Part shown: positions 10,080-18,090 of the stretch, piece by piece
Layout of the letters: the number at the start of each line of letters is the position of its first letter
Numbering within the stretch: position 1 is the first letter of the stretch
DNA from: Bradyrhizobium sp. NP1
GTDB lineage: Bacteria > Pseudomonadota > Alphaproteobacteria > Rhizobiales > Xanthobacteraceae
Direction of reading: 5' to 3'
NCBI RefSeq assembly: GCF_030378205.1
Contig: NZ_CP127385.1
Coordinates: forward strand, 1,590,001-1,654,000
DNA length: 64,000 nt
Notes under the pieces: generated by a model
Database searches by the model: none
Told to the model about the DNA's origin: nothing
What the model saw: only the letters and a program-made list of their open reading frames with translations
Position numbers and translations under genes: made by a program

Positions 10080-10373
10080 CTACCGCACGCCGCCCTGGTC
10101 GCGGATCGCGCCGAGATGCTCGTTGATACGGAATACGATCAGGATGAATTCGGCGACGATGCGCGAGAACACGATGCCGACCACGACGCTCGCGATCGAG
10201 GACAGCAGCACCAGGAAACCGCCGAACGGGCTGATCGCCATCGCCGCCAGCCCGGAGAAGATGCCCGACAGCCCGAACAGGCAGATCAGCGCGATGACCA
10301 GCCAGTAGAACGTCTTGATGATGGTGGGCGTGATAAAGCGGTCCCACTGAAACAGGTCCTGAAATTCAAACAT
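10080..10373 (-). CDS. Small membrane protein, DUF4282-like
   Basis: 97-residue protein beginning MFEFQDLFQWDRFITPTIIK with two long hydrophobic segments (about 20-45 and 52-76) and a charged C-terminal stretch (RIVAEFILIVFRINEHLGAI). The FxxLFxWDRFITP start and EFxIVxFRIxEHL end are what I recall of the DUF4282 family. Function unknown. The ATG at 10373 was preferred to an upstream start because the upstream residues do not look coding. Confidence 0.75.
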   Translation of the reverse strand: MFEFQDLFQWDRFITPTIIKTFYWLVIALICLFGLSGIFSGLAAMAISPFGGFLVLLSSIASVVVGIVFSRIVAEFILIVFRINEHLGAIRDQGGVR

Positions 10374-10491
10374 CTTTTCCCCCGGGGCGAGTCGAACGGC
10401 CAATGGTAGCATGAGGCATGCGGACCGCGCGGGTTGAGATTGCTGCAAAGTGCGGCCACAATCGGGCTTCCTTACCCCCTATCCTCATCCC

Positions 10492-10944
10492 ATGACGCTG
10501 ACTTACGAAGATTTCCCGCCCGGCCGCCTCGGCACCTTTGGACCGCGTCACGTCTCGCGCGAGGAGATCCTCGCCTTTGCCGCCGAATTCGATCCGCAGC
10601 CGATGCATCTCGACGAGGAGGCCGCCCGGCATTCGATGCTGCGGGGGCTCGCAGGCTCCGGCTGGCATCTGGCCTCGCTGATGATGCGGATGATGTTCGA
10701 CGGCTTCATCGGCCGCGCCGCCTCGCTCGGCTCGCCGGGGGTCAGCGAGCTGCGCTGGCTCGCGCCGCTGCGCCCGGGCGACGACGTGATGCTCGAAGTC
10801 GATGTGCTGGAGGCGCGGGTGTCGAGCAGCCGCCCCGAGAGGGGCATCGTCACCATCAAGGCGGTGGCGCGCAACGCGGCCGGCGAGGCGCTGTGCGAGA
10901 TGGTCTCGCCGCTGATGATCGGGCGACGGGATGGCAGCTCCTAG
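10492..10944 (+). CDS. MaoC family dehydratase (first of a pair)
   Basis: 150-residue hot-dog-fold hydratase of the MaoC/(R)-enoyl-CoA hydratase family. The catalytic region FAAEFDPQPMHLDEEAARHS contains the Asp...His pair, followed by GLAGSGWHLASLMMRMM and the C-terminal GVSELRWLAPLRPGDDV. It has about the same plan as the next gene, so the two are tandem paralogues and may form a heterodimer. Its TAG stop is also the CTAG left end of a palindromic element. Confidence 0.9.
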   Translation: MTLTYEDFPPGRLGTFGPRHVSREEILAFAAEFDPQPMHLDEEAARHSMLRGLAGSGWHLASLMMRMMFDGFIGRAASLGSPGVSELRWLAPLRPGDDVMLEVDVLEARVSSSRPERGIVTIKAVARNAAGEALCEMVSPLMIGRRDGSS

Positions 10945-11011
10945 TGCCGCCGATTTGGAATTCCTGCAGCGGCAAACTCGATCAGGAACTCCAAATCGAA
11001 AGCGGCACTGG
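10941..11011. repeat. CTAG-bounded palindrome, copy 1
   Basis: Left arm CTAGTGCCGC then GATTTGGAATTCCTG; right arm CAGGAACTCCAAATC, a 3-base AAA bulge (after a G), then GCGGCACTGG. The two-part stem with a bulge is the plan shared by all copies in the window. Its left CTAG contains the stop codon of the first MaoC gene. Confidence 0.75.
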
Positions 11012-11024
11012 AACAATACGGATT

Positions 11025-11100
11025 CTGGTACCCTTTGCTTTCCGAAGTTCGTGCAAGTGGGTGCTGCGAGGGAGAACGAACTTCGGAAAGCGGGTACAGG
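11025..11100. repeat. CTAG-family palindrome, copy 2 (diverged ends)
   Basis: Left arm GGTACCC, TTT bulge, GCTTTCCGAAGTTCGT; right arm ACGAACTTCGGAAAGC then GGGTAC. Same two-part stem as copy 1, with the bulge on the other side, but unrelated arm sequence and no CTAG at the ends. Its last base is the first base of the GTG start codon of the next gene. Confidence 0.65.
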
Positions 11101-11579
11101 TGCGCTTCTTTGAGCAAATGGAAGTCGGGCAGCGGCGCGAGCTCGGCTCCTACACCTTCACCGCTGCGGCGATCAAGAAATTCGCGGCCCAATTCGACCC
11201 GCAGCGCTTTCACCTCGACGAGGAAGAAGGCCGCAAGTCGCTGTTCGGCGGGCTTGCCGCTTCCGGCTGGCACGTCGGCTCGGTCTGCATGAAGCTTTTG
11301 GTCGCGGATGCGCAGCGGCAGGCCGCGGAGGCTGCGGCGCGCGGCGAAAAGGTCGCCGTGTGGGGCCCGTCGCCGGGCTTTCGCGACCTGCGCTGGCTCA
11401 AGCCCGTGCTCGCGGGCGACACCATCAGCTTCGCGAGCGAAATCGAATCCAAGCGCACATCGGATTCTCGCCCCGAATGGGGCATCATCCAGGCCCGCAA
11501 CACCGGCACCAACCAGCGCGGCGAGCTGGCGTTCTCGCTGCTCGCCACCGCCTTCGTGCCGCGGCTGAACAAGGCGTGA
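11100..11579 (+). CDS. MaoC family dehydratase (second of a pair)
   Basis: 159-residue MaoC hydratase: RFFEQMEVGQRRELGSYTF, then the catalytic segment FAAQFDPQRFHLDEEEGRKS, GGLAASGWHVGSVCMKLLV and GFRDLRWLKPVLAGDTISFA. I use the GTG at 11100 because the RFFEQM segment fits the family; the ATG at 11118 is the alternative. It is a paralogue of the preceding gene, and the 155-base gap between them is filled by two palindromes. Confidence 0.88.
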   Translation: MRFFEQMEVGQRRELGSYTFTAAAIKKFAAQFDPQRFHLDEEEGRKSLFGGLAASGWHVGSVCMKLLVADAQRQAAEAAARGEKVAVWGPSPGFRDLRWLKPVLAGDTISFASEIESKRTSDSRPEWGIIQARNTGTNQRGELAFSLLATAFVPRLNKA

Positions 11580-11753
11580 GGCGTTCGCGCCCCTCGCGTA
11601 TGCCTTGCGCGTCCATCGCCCGCGAACATGGTTAGCGAACGGTTCGCGCGCCGCGACGGCTGACGATCCGCGGAACGCTTCTTGCGCTAACGCATTTTGA
11701 ACCTGTCCCTGTCATATCGACACAGGGAAGAAGAATTCTGACGGGGATGGATC

Positions 11754-11897
11754 ATGGCGGACCGCCGCGGCCTCAAATTGGTGGGCTTTATCTTCGCAAC
11801 CGTGACGCTCGCGGTGATGTCGACGACCGCGATGGTGGTCAAGGGCTATGCCGACGGCTCCTATTCGCTGGAAGTCGCCTCGCTCGAGCCCCGATAA
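11754..11897 (+). CDS. Small membrane protein, 47 aa
   Basis: A 47-residue reading frame: MADRRGLKLVGFIFATVTLA with a single hydrophobic helix (about 9-29), then KGYADGSYSLEVASLEPR. The Arg/Lys-rich start followed by one membrane segment suggests an inner-membrane microprotein. A GGGGATGG run lies upstream as a possible ribosome site. I do not know a function. Confidence 0.6.
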   Translation: MADRRGLKLVGFIFATVTLAVMSTTAMVVKGYADGSYSLEVASLEPR

Positions 11898-11950
11898 GTC
11901 AGGCTTCGCTAACCATACGAACTGATTGGTGCCTGCGGCCTGAGGCGCAC

Positions 11951-12091
11951 TCAGCGGCTGTACAGCAGCGCGAGCGCGACGACCGCCAGGAGCAGCAGCC
12001 CGACAAACCGGATCATGAGGATGCCCACCCGGTGCGGCGAGCTGGCGCGCAGCGGGATCGGGTCGGTGTTGTCGGGTCGAATGCTTTCCAT
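11951..12091 (-). CDS. Small membrane protein, 46 aa
   Basis: 46-residue frame starting MESIRPDNTDPIPLRASSPH and ending in one hydrophobic helix (MIRFVGLLLLAVVALALLYS). The tail-anchored layout and clean third-position G/C bias support a real gene. An upstream in-frame extension runs into a repeat, so I use the ATG at 12091. Function unknown. Confidence 0.55.
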   Translation of the reverse strand: MESIRPDNTDPIPLRASSPHRVGILMIRFVGLLLLAVVALALLYSR

Positions 12092-12135
12092 GAATTGTAT
12101 CCCCAGAGCATCGCGCGGGTTGGCCGCCCGATCTC

Positions 12136-12189
12136 GGGGCATGATGCGGAAAAGCCGGTTGTCGGCTCTTTCCGATAAGATCATGCCCC
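12136..12189. repeat. Dispersed rhizobial palindrome (GGGGCATGAT...ATCATGCCCC)
   Basis: GGGGCATGATGCGGAAAAG reads into a related inverted arm CTTTCCGATAAGATCATGC. This matches the GCATGAT-TTTTCCG palindrome that I recognise as widely repeated between genes in Bradyrhizobium and other Rhizobiales. Confidence 0.7.
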
Positions 12190-12305
12190 ATCAAAAACCA
12201 CGCGATGACATCGCGATATGAAGTCATCGCGGTTTGGTCGCGCCGCCGCGGCGCAAAGTTCAAGCGGATTGACGGCTTTTTTACCGCGCACGATCGGTCT
12301 CAAGC

Positions 12306-12347
12306 GAGAACCGCCGCGCTTCCCGGCGCGGGAAGGCGGCGGCTCTC
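12306..12347 (-). terminator. Strong hairpin downstream of the 12368 gene
   Basis: GAGAACCGCCGCGCTTCCC pairs imperfectly with GGGAAGGCGGCGGCTCTC around a short loop, 21 bases beyond the stop codon on the minus strand. It lacks a clear T run. Confidence 0.5.
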
Positions 12348-12367
12348 GAATCAGTCGAGATGCGGAT

Positions 12368-12781
12368 CTAGCTGTGGCGCAGCCCGTCGGCCGCGCGTTT
12401 CCACTGCGAAACGTTGTCGGCGATCATGCGGGTCGATTTCATTGCAGCCTGGCTGAGCTGGGCATAGCCGGAAATCTCGCGCTGGACGCGCTGGCCTTCC
12501 GCATGCAGCAGGTCGCGCAGGCTCTCGAGTTCGCCGATCAGCTTCTCGATTTCGGCAAGCGAGGTACCGGCAACACGCTGGATCAATGAATTCACGCTGT
12601 TTACTGTCGCTTCGTGGTTGGAGTCGAGCGCCTCGGAACTGGCAACCACTGCCGGCCGGCGCAGATATGCGATGTCATTGCGCACGAAATCCCGGATGCC
12701 GTCTTCGACCTCCGAGACCGCGGCGAGATTGTCGTCGACTTCAGTTTCGTCAAGTTGTTCTGAACGATTGATCGCGTTCAT
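12368..12781 (-). CDS. Hypothetical helical protein
   Basis: 137-residue acidic protein predicted by eye to be mostly alpha-helical: NHEATVNSVNSLIQRVAGTS and LAEIEKLIGELESLRDLLHA have heptad-like hydrophobic spacing (about 55-105), followed by REISGYAQLSQAAMKSTRMI. No signal peptide or catalytic motif is seen. The coiled-coil plan recalls phasin-like or chemotaxis-linker helices but the resemblance is weak, and I leave it unassigned. A strong hairpin follows the stop. Confidence 0.75.
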   Translation of the reverse strand: MNAINRSEQLDETEVDDNLAAVSEVEDGIRDFVRNDIAYLRRPAVVASSEALDSNHEATVNSVNSLIQRVAGTSLAEIEKLIGELESLRDLLHAEGQRVQREISGYAQLSQAAMKSTRMIADNVSQWKRAADGLRHS

Positions 12782-12926
12782 CTGCTAATCCCCTGTTCGC
12801 GTGTGAACCGAGCGCGGAAGTCCCCCGCACGACGAAGGTAGGCGAGTGCTATGAGAGACTGCCGATTTTGACCGCATCGCGGCCAATATGCGGCATTGCT
12901 GGATCATTCCCCAGACAGGAGTGGGA

Positions 12927-13820
12927 TCACCAGGTCCGCTTGAAACCGGCCGTGAGGCTCTTGCTGGTCGCGCCCTGCGGCGTTTCGCCGATCGTGCCGG
13001 ACACGCTGACGCCGTCGAACAGCTGCTGCTCGGCGCCGATTCGGCGCAGCCACCGGTCGTCGGCCGACGACAGCGCCTGGCCGGCGATGATGCTGGTGCC
13101 GGTATTGCCGATGCTCAGCCTGGCGGACTGGTCGGTCTGGTAGTTCCGCGACGGATGCGGCGCGATGCCCGGCAGCGGCACCAGGCCCTGCTGGATCAGA
13201 TTGTAGCCGTTCTGCAGGGTCAGCGAATACTGCTCGTCGAGCGGCAGCGACTTGCTCAAGGAGGTGCCGAACCTGCTCTGCTCCTGCGATGGATCGAGTC
13301 GTGCTTCCACCGCGGTCTTGTCCCACAGCGGCCCGGCGCCGGGCGCGGTGACCGCGGCCCAGGCGGAGCCGGCGGATTGCGGCAGGTTGCCGCCATTGGC
13401 GGTCTTTTCGGCGAGCAGCTCGGACATGGTGGCGGGCGCGCGGACCACGGTCATGTCGGCGCCGATCCGCGTGTCCCAGAATGGCGAGATCGATTGCTTG
13501 ACCGAGACCGCGGTGCCGCCGACCCGGTCCTTGGCGGACCAGGTCGCATCACCGCCGTCGGCGCGTCGCGGGGCGCCGCCTTTCGGCCCGGAATAAGCGA
13601 GCGTGGAAGCATCGACATTGAGCTGGCTCCAGTCGAGCTTGTCGACATCGATGCCGCTCATGTCGACATCCTGGCTTGGGCTGGCCTCGGCCTCCGCGGC
13701 CGGCGCCTCGGCGCCGTCTTCCTCTTCCGCCGACTGCGCCAGCGCCGGCAGGCCGGAGGCCACAATCAGGCTCGCCACCAGCAGCAGCGCGCGGCAGCCC
13801 GAAGCTTTCGGCAATGTCAC
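12927..13820 (-). CDS. Exported protein, probable outer-membrane barrel
   Basis: About 297 residues from a GTG at 13820 with a well-placed GGGGA ribosome site; an ATG ten codons upstream (13850) is the alternative. The signal peptide reads LLLVASLIVASGLPALAQ. A low-complexity acidic Ala/Glu segment follows (about 30-55), then WDTRIGADMTVVR and repeated short alternating polar/apolar strands (YSLTLQNGYNLI, SARLSIGNTGTSIIAGQA), ending in FKRTW. The terminal aromatic residue and strand pattern suggest a beta-barrel. No named family recognised. Confidence 0.72.
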   Translation of the reverse strand: MTLPKASGCRALLLVASLIVASGLPALAQSAEEEDGAEAPAAEAEASPSQDVDMSGIDVDKLDWSQLNVDASTLAYSGPKGGAPRRADGGDATWSAKDRVGGTAVSVKQSISPFWDTRIGADMTVVRAPATMSELLAEKTANGGNLPQSAGSAWAAVTAPGAGPLWDKTAVEARLDPSQEQSRFGTSLSKSLPLDEQYSLTLQNGYNLIQQGLVPLPGIAPHPSRNYQTDQSARLSIGNTGTSIIAGQALSSADDRWLRRIGAEQQLFDGVSVSGTIGETPQGATSKSLTAGFKRTW

Positions 13821-14014
13821 GATTTCCCCACAGCCAGATTCGCGGGGCATTTATAGCGGCAAGGCGATGACGCGGCGATTCACGCCCGCGTCATCGCAAG
13901 GAGCCAACGGGCCGGCGCCGCCGGGCGCGAGTATCGCGCCCAGACGGTCCCCCGCGCCGCCCGCTGGCGAGGTGATCCGGCGGGGCTGGAAGCCGGATCG
14001 CCTCGTGACCAGGA

Positions 14015-14455
14015 TCAGGCGACCGTGGAGATCCGCGGCAGGTGGATGTGCCGGCCGAGCGCCTGCTCGACGAGGTCGAAGGTGTCGACCAGCACGCGGA
14101 TGCTCGCGAGCTTGCCGGCCTTGAACTGCGCGAAATGCGCGACCCGCAGCGAGATCGGCTTGTTGGAATCGAGCAGGGTCAGCGAGTAGCGCAGCATCGA
14201 GGCCGCCGAGTCGACGCCGAGCATGATGGTCTCGCGGTCGAAGCGGTGGACGCGGATGTTGTCGGCGATCTGCCTGATCACCTCGAGCACCGCGGACTTG
14301 CCATGGCGCGCGCCGAGAAAGGGAAACATGTCGATCGGACCGTAGATCGCCCACTCGACGTCGTCGTCGAGCAGGGCGGCAAGGTCCTCATGCTGGCGTT
14401 CGTTGATCGCGCGATGCAACGCGCGCGAAAAACGCCAGAGGCTATGCTCTGTCAT
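14015..14455 (-). CDS. NTF2-like (SnoaL-type) protein
   Basis: 146-residue alpha+beta cone-fold protein: RALHRAINERQHEDLAALLD, DDVEWAIYGPIDMFPFLGAR, HGKSAVLEVIRQIADNI, then the strand region LRVAHFAQFKAGKLASIRVL. This order is typical of the nuclear transport factor 2-like/SnoaL group, members of which are isomerases, hydrolases or ligand-binding proteins. Residues lining the cavity cannot be assigned to a reaction. A second family member lies at 15027-15473. Confidence 0.82.
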   Translation of the reverse strand: MTEHSLWRFSRALHRAINERQHEDLAALLDDDVEWAIYGPIDMFPFLGARHGKSAVLEVIRQIADNIRVHRFDRETIMLGVDSAASMLRYSLTLLDSNKPISLRVAHFAQFKAGKLASIRVLVDTFDLVEQALGRHIHLPRISTVA

Positions 14456-14631
14456 TTGTCTCTTTCCAGAAATGGCTTGCTAAAGCAGCAATCAGCCGTC
14501 ACGGGCCCGAAAGGCGCCCGGCGCGGTTGCTGCACTCATCATTTGAGCGTCGAAATAGAGGATGTTCGCCGGAAATCAATGCGCATTTCTGCATTGCACA
14601 AATGCGCGCGTTTTCGCGTTTTGCGTGACGT

Positions 14632-14898
14632 TCAGGGCTCGCGGCGGCGGATCGGCTCGCGTTCGATGGCGATGGCGCTGTCGCGGAACGCAAGCAGGCC
14701 GAACAGGATGGCGCCGCCGAGGCCGCCGATGACGGCTCCCACCGGCATGAAGGTGAAGAACACCAGCATGCCGCTATAGCCTTCAAAACTCGAGGTTTTG
14801 AAGATTTCGACCCAGGCAAGCCCGGCCCCGATCCCGAGCGCGGCGCCGCCCAGTGCGCCCAGAACAAGGCCCAGCACGACGAGCAACGCGATCTTCAT
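14632..14898 (-). CDS. Small two-helix membrane protein
   Basis: 88 residues: MKIALLVVLGLVLGALGGAA with a Gly-rich first membrane segment (about 4-30), a short loop FKTSSFEGYSG, and a second segment (VFFTFMPVGAVIGGLGGAIL) followed by a basic/acidic tail EREPIRRREP. Glycine-zipper-like spacing in both helices suggests helix packing or oligomers. The ATG at 14898 was chosen over a TTG three codons upstream. Function unknown. Confidence 0.65.
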   Translation of the reverse strand: MKIALLVVLGLVLGALGGAALGIGAGLAWVEIFKTSSFEGYSGMLVFFTFMPVGAVIGGLGGAILFGLLAFRDSAIAIEREPIRRREP

Positions 14899-15026
14899 GG
14901 AGTGCAACGCCTGTCGTTGTCCGGAAAGTGGCAGGTAGTGGGTCGCCGCACACCGCCGTCCGGTTCAAAACAAGGCTTGCGTCCAAACAGCGGGCATGAC
15001 GCTTCATGCGTCAGCCCTCGAAAGCG

Positions 15027-15473
15027 TCAGATCTCGCCCGGCTTGATCGCGAGCGCCGCCGCGACGTCGCGCTCCAGGAGCTGCTGCACCAGCTCGAAAG
15101 AGTCCAGCACCTCGCGGATCTCGCTGATCTTTCCGTCGTGGAGCGTGTAGAAGGCGGCGAGGTCGAACTGCACGATGCGGTCGTTCTTGCGCTTGCGGAA
15201 GAACAGGCGGATCAGGGCCGCGACCTTGTCGCCCTCGGCGACCAGGTGCGTGATCTCGTGGCGCATCTCCGAATAGCGCGTGCCGATCGTCTGCCACATC
15301 GCGCGCAGCGCGGCCTTGCCCTTGTGGCTGCCCATGTGGGGCAGCACGTCGACCGGCGCGTTGGCGATGAAGGTCACGTCTTCGTTGCACCAGTTCAGGG
15401 CACCTTCGATATCGCCGGAATAGAAGGTGTCGAGGAAATTCAGGATGCGTTGCCGGTTGAGGGCTTCCGCCAT
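15027..15473 (-). CDS. NTF2-like (SnoaL-type) protein
   Basis: 148-residue NTF2-fold protein: ILNFLDTFYSGDIEGALNWC, NEDVTFIANAPVDVLPHMGS, HKGKAALRAMWQTIGTRYSE, then DLAAFYTLHDGKISEIREVL. It shares order and several residues with the 14015 gene (the PxDxxPxxGxxxGKxA core), so the two are likely paralogues. No active-site assignment is possible from sequence alone. Confidence 0.85.
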   Translation of the reverse strand: MAEALNRQRILNFLDTFYSGDIEGALNWCNEDVTFIANAPVDVLPHMGSHKGKAALRAMWQTIGTRYSEMRHEITHLVAEGDKVAALIRLFFRKRKNDRIVQFDLAAFYTLHDGKISEIREVLDSFELVQQLLERDVAAALAIKPGEI

Positions 15474-15639
15474 TTCGTTTCTTCTCCGCCATTGGGCACG
15501 AGTCGGGCCGATCGCATTGTGAACGGAATTGCATAACGATCAATTTGCGCCGCAACGGGCGCGTCATGTTGCGTGTAGTCGGCGTTTTGCAATTAGTGGC
15601 TGTAGTTGGCTCTGACCAGCCGGCCGGACGCCCGCGCCA

Positions 15640-15912
15640 CGGGGCTTTGGCGGCGATACCGCCAAGGCGCTGGCCTCGATCAGGGCGAAGACGCTGATTC
15701 TCACCGGCACGAAGGACCTGCTCAACCCGGAGATCGAGCCGGTCGCGACGGCAAACAATATCCCCAACGTGAAGATGCTGACGATCTCGCCGGGCACGGT
15801 GACGGGCCACGCCTCGGCCGGCGGCTTCTTTCCCGCTGACGTCGATTTCCTCAACCGCGAAGTCCGCGCCTTCCTCGATGATGTGGGCGGGGGCGGAAAG
15901 AAGCCGAAATAG
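15640..15912 (+). pseudogene. C-terminal remnant of a MetX-like alpha/beta hydrolase
   Basis: Only the last 85 to 90 codons are open: FGGDTAKALASIRAKTLILT, GTKDLLNPEIEPVA, then NIPNVKMLTISPGTVTGHAS and LNREVRAFLDD before a TAG. This is the C-terminal third of homoserine O-acetyltransferase-like hydrolases, with the catalytic Asp (TKDLLNP) and His (GHASAGG) positions still present. The N-terminal nucleophile region is missing, a stop lies in frame at about 15613 and there is no start codon, so it is a gene fragment. Confidence 0.7.
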
Positions 15913-15934
15913 GAGCAGAGGCGCCCCTTCCATC

Positions 15935-16036
15935 ATACCCCGCGAAAGCGGGGTATCCAGTACGCCGCGGCTTTTCGATTGCATTCTGTACGCCTCTGAA
16001 TACTGGATCGCCCGGTCAAGCCGGGCGATGACCGTG
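15935..16036. repeat. Composite Bradyrhizobium-type palindromic repeat
   Basis: Two hairpins, ACCCCGCGAAAGCGGGGT followed by ATCCAGTA, and TACTGGAT followed by CGCCCGGTCAAGCCGGGCG, face each other so that TATCCAGTA and TACTGGAT form the outer complement. I recognise this as a common intergenic repeat of the genus. It occupies the space between the MetX remnant and the next gene. Confidence 0.75.
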
Positions 16037-16109
16037 CCGCGGAGGGTGAGGGGAACTGTAGCCCGTCGCCGGATGTTATCGATGCGAATCCGGTTCGGAG
16101 ATCTGCATC

Positions 16110-16352
16110 ATGAAAACCGCACTCGCCATTCTCGCCGTCGCAACGCTTGCGTTGGCCTCGACCTCGTCCGCCGACGCCAAGGGCTGCATCAAGGGCGCCG
16201 TGGTCGGCGGCGTCGCCGGCCATTATGCCGGCCATCACGGCATGCTGGGCGCCGCCGCCGGCTGCGTTTATGGCCGCCATCGCGCCCACGAGCAGCAAAG
16301 GCAGCAACAGCAGCCGCAGCAGAGCCAGGCGAACGGGCAGGGCAAGCTGTGA
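16110..16352 (+). CDS. Small exported glycine-rich protein
   Basis: 80 residues with a clear signal peptide (MKTALAILAVATLALASTSS, cleavage near ADA-KG), a glycine-zipper segment (GAVVGGVAGHYAGHHGMLGA) bracketed by two cysteines (GCIKG, AAGCVYG), and a Gln-rich tail (EQQRQQQQPQQSQ). The zipper suggests membrane or oligomer association in the periplasm. Function unknown. Confidence 0.7.
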   Translation: MKTALAILAVATLALASTSSADAKGCIKGAVVGGVAGHYAGHHGMLGAAAGCVYGRHRAHEQQRQQQQPQQSQANGQGKL

Positions 16353-16443
16353 GGCGGTAACGCTCTCCGCGTCATTGCGAGTTACAGCGCGACGAAGCAA
16401 TCCGCTCATCGCCGCGATTTCGGCCGGGCCATCTGCCTCGCTC

Positions 16444-16478
16444 CGTCATGGCCGGGCTTGACCCGGCCATCCACGCCT
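16444..16478. repeat. REP-like palindrome
   Basis: GTCATGGCCGGGCTTGACCC followed by GGCCATCCACG: same core as the copy at 10040, with the TTGAC centre. It separates two convergent genes. Confidence 0.75.
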
Positions 16479-16494
16479 CATCGTTACTCGCGCT

Positions 16495-16911
16495 TTACGC
16501 AAGCGCCATTTCCTCGATGCGCGGTGGCGCGCAGGAAAAATCACTGAAGCGCAGCCAGCGCGGCTGTATCCGCACATAGGCGATGTCAGGCCATTGCGCG
16601 CGCTCGGGGCCGTCGGGCCAGGCCGCGAAATAGGCCTGCTTGCAGGCGTCGAGATCAGGGCCCGTCGGCACGTCGGCGAGACCCTCGATCTGCACGGTCT
16701 GCTCGTTGTCCCAGCCGATCACCAGCGCGACGCGCGGATCGGCGGCGAGGTTCTTGTATTTGCGCGAGGTCGAGAGCGTATCGAAGATGATGTCGAGCGC
16801 ATCGGTCACGGCATAGCCGACCACCGCCGATTGCGGCGCGCCAGCATGCACGGTGCTGACGACCGCGAGGCGGTGGGCACTGAGGAAGGGGAGGATCTCT
16901 CTGGGTGTCAT
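16495..16911 (-). CDS. Pyridoxamine 5'-phosphate oxidase family protein
   Basis: 138-residue split-barrel flavin-binding protein. Features: LSAHRLAVVSTVHAGAPQSA, VVGYAVTDALDIIFDTLSTS, RKYKNLAADPRVALVIGWDN, and PDIAYVRIQPRWLRFSDFS. The RKYxNLxxDPRVALVIG segment is the usual FMN/F420-binding strand of the family. It lacks the full PNPOx active site, so a general FMN- or F420-dependent reductase or haem/flavin-binding role is more likely. A decayed paralogue lies at 17875-18084. Confidence 0.85.
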   Translation of the reverse strand: MTPREILPFLSAHRLAVVSTVHAGAPQSAVVGYAVTDALDIIFDTLSTSRKYKNLAADPRVALVIGWDNEQTVQIEGLADVPTGPDLDACKQAYFAAWPDGPERAQWPDIAYVRIQPRWLRFSDFSCAPPRIEEMALA

Positions 16912-16949
16912 CTCAAAGCTGAGCTTCGATCGATGGCGTGCGTGGCGGA

Positions 16950-17765
16950 TCAGCCTTGCGGGGCAACCTTGCGGGTCCTGAGATCGATGATGAATTTCGC
17001 TTTCTTCTCGTTGCCCTCGGGCACGTAGGCGTCGCCCTTGGCGAGCGTGCCGAAGGTCTCCTTCGGCTTGGGGAAGCCCTTGCCGCAGGCGGTCTTGACG
17101 GTGTCGGCATCGGCATAGCTGGCGTCGAACGCCACGGTTTCCTTGCGCGGCCCGGCGGCGAGTTTCGACAGCTCGAAATAGTGCGGCGGCTTCTTCCTGC
17201 AGGTCACGACATTGGCGCCGGCGGCGCCGGTGGAATCAACGGCCCGCAGCAGGATGTTCGGCTTGATGCTGATGCCCTTGCCATAGTCCCGCGCGAACGA
17301 CATCTGCGCCACGCCGCCTTCGAGATAGCCCTGGCCCATATGGCCCATCAGGCAGATCAGCGAGTCCTCGCGCTCGTTGCGCGGCACGGTGAGGCAGTCA
17401 TTGATCCGCGAGCCCGGCTGGAAGCCGACGAAGCTGTATTTGCCCGCAACCTGCTCGAACACGACGGCTCCGCCGTCGTCGGTGGCCCGCGACTCGCAGG
17501 CGCTCTCATAGTTGACGACGAGCAGCGGATTGCCCGAGCCTGCGAACCGCCCGCTGTGGCGATCCCCCAGAAGCTTGACGTCGCAGCCGCGCTTTCCCGC
17601 GCCGGGATAACCTTTCGCATGCGCGCAGGTTTCGCCCTTGATGTTGGCGGCGTCGCAGAAGGTGGCGAGCAGGGTGCCGTCGGAGGCGTCCTGGGCGAGG
17701 GCGGGGGAGGCGGCGAGCGCGCCGCCGAGAGCCAGCGCGATGGCAATGAGGGTGGGGTTCGGCAT
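16950..17765 (-). CDS. Exported protein of unknown function
   Basis: 271 residues from the ATG at 17765, with a signal peptide (PNPTLIAIALALGGALAASP, cut near ALA-QD). The mature part has eight or so cysteines in short motifs (ATFCDAANIKGETCAHAKGY, KRGCDVKLLG, DSLICLMGHMGQG, VVTCRKKPP, TVKTACGKGF), consistent with several disulphides in the periplasm. No domain is recognised. It sits between an intact PNPOx-like gene and a decayed copy of it. Confidence 0.78.
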   Translation of the reverse strand: MPNPTLIAIALALGGALAASPALAQDASDGTLLATFCDAANIKGETCAHAKGYPGAGKRGCDVKLLGDRHSGRFAGSGNPLLVVNYESACESRATDDGGAVVFEQVAGKYSFVGFQPGSRINDCLTVPRNEREDSLICLMGHMGQGYLEGGVAQMSFARDYGKGISIKPNILLRAVDSTGAAGANVVTCRKKPPHYFELSKLAAGPRKETVAFDASYADADTVKTACGKGFPKPKETFGTLAKGDAYVPEGNEKKAKFIIDLRTRKVAPQG

Positions 17766-17874
17766 GGAGCAGGACGTTCGATCAATCACGGGACACGCAG
17801 CCGCCGTGGCGGCGGCATCGTCCCTTAGTCGGCCGAGGGCGTCAACACGTTCGAACCCGGAGCGGACTGTTTCC

Positions 17875-18084
17875 TCAGAACGTCGTCTCCTCAATGCGCG
17901 GCGGCCCTGGCTGCGACGCGCGGATCGGCGATCAGGTTCTGATATTTGCGCGAGGTCGAGAGCGTGTCGAAGACGATGTCGAGCGCATCACGGCATAGCC
18001 GACCATCGCCGCCTGCGGCGCGCCGGCGTTGACCGTGCTGACGACGGCGAGGCGGTGCTGGCGCTGGAAGGCGAGGATGGAGGT
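17875..18084 (-). pseudogene. Decayed copy of the PNPOx-like gene
   Basis: Reading on the minus strand gives ILAFQRQHRLAVVSTVNAGA and PQAAMVGYAV, nearly identical to the intact gene at 16495. There the frame breaks: GTGATGCGCTCGAC stands where the intact gene has GTGACCGATGCGCTCGAC, a 4-base loss. In the new frame DALDIVFDTLSTSRKYQNLI and ADPRVA continue the family, then jump directly to PPRIEETTF, the family C-terminus, so about 60 codons are deleted. It lacks a start codon and is the left border of the AT-rich island. Confidence 0.85.
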
Positions 18085-18090
18085 AAGTGG

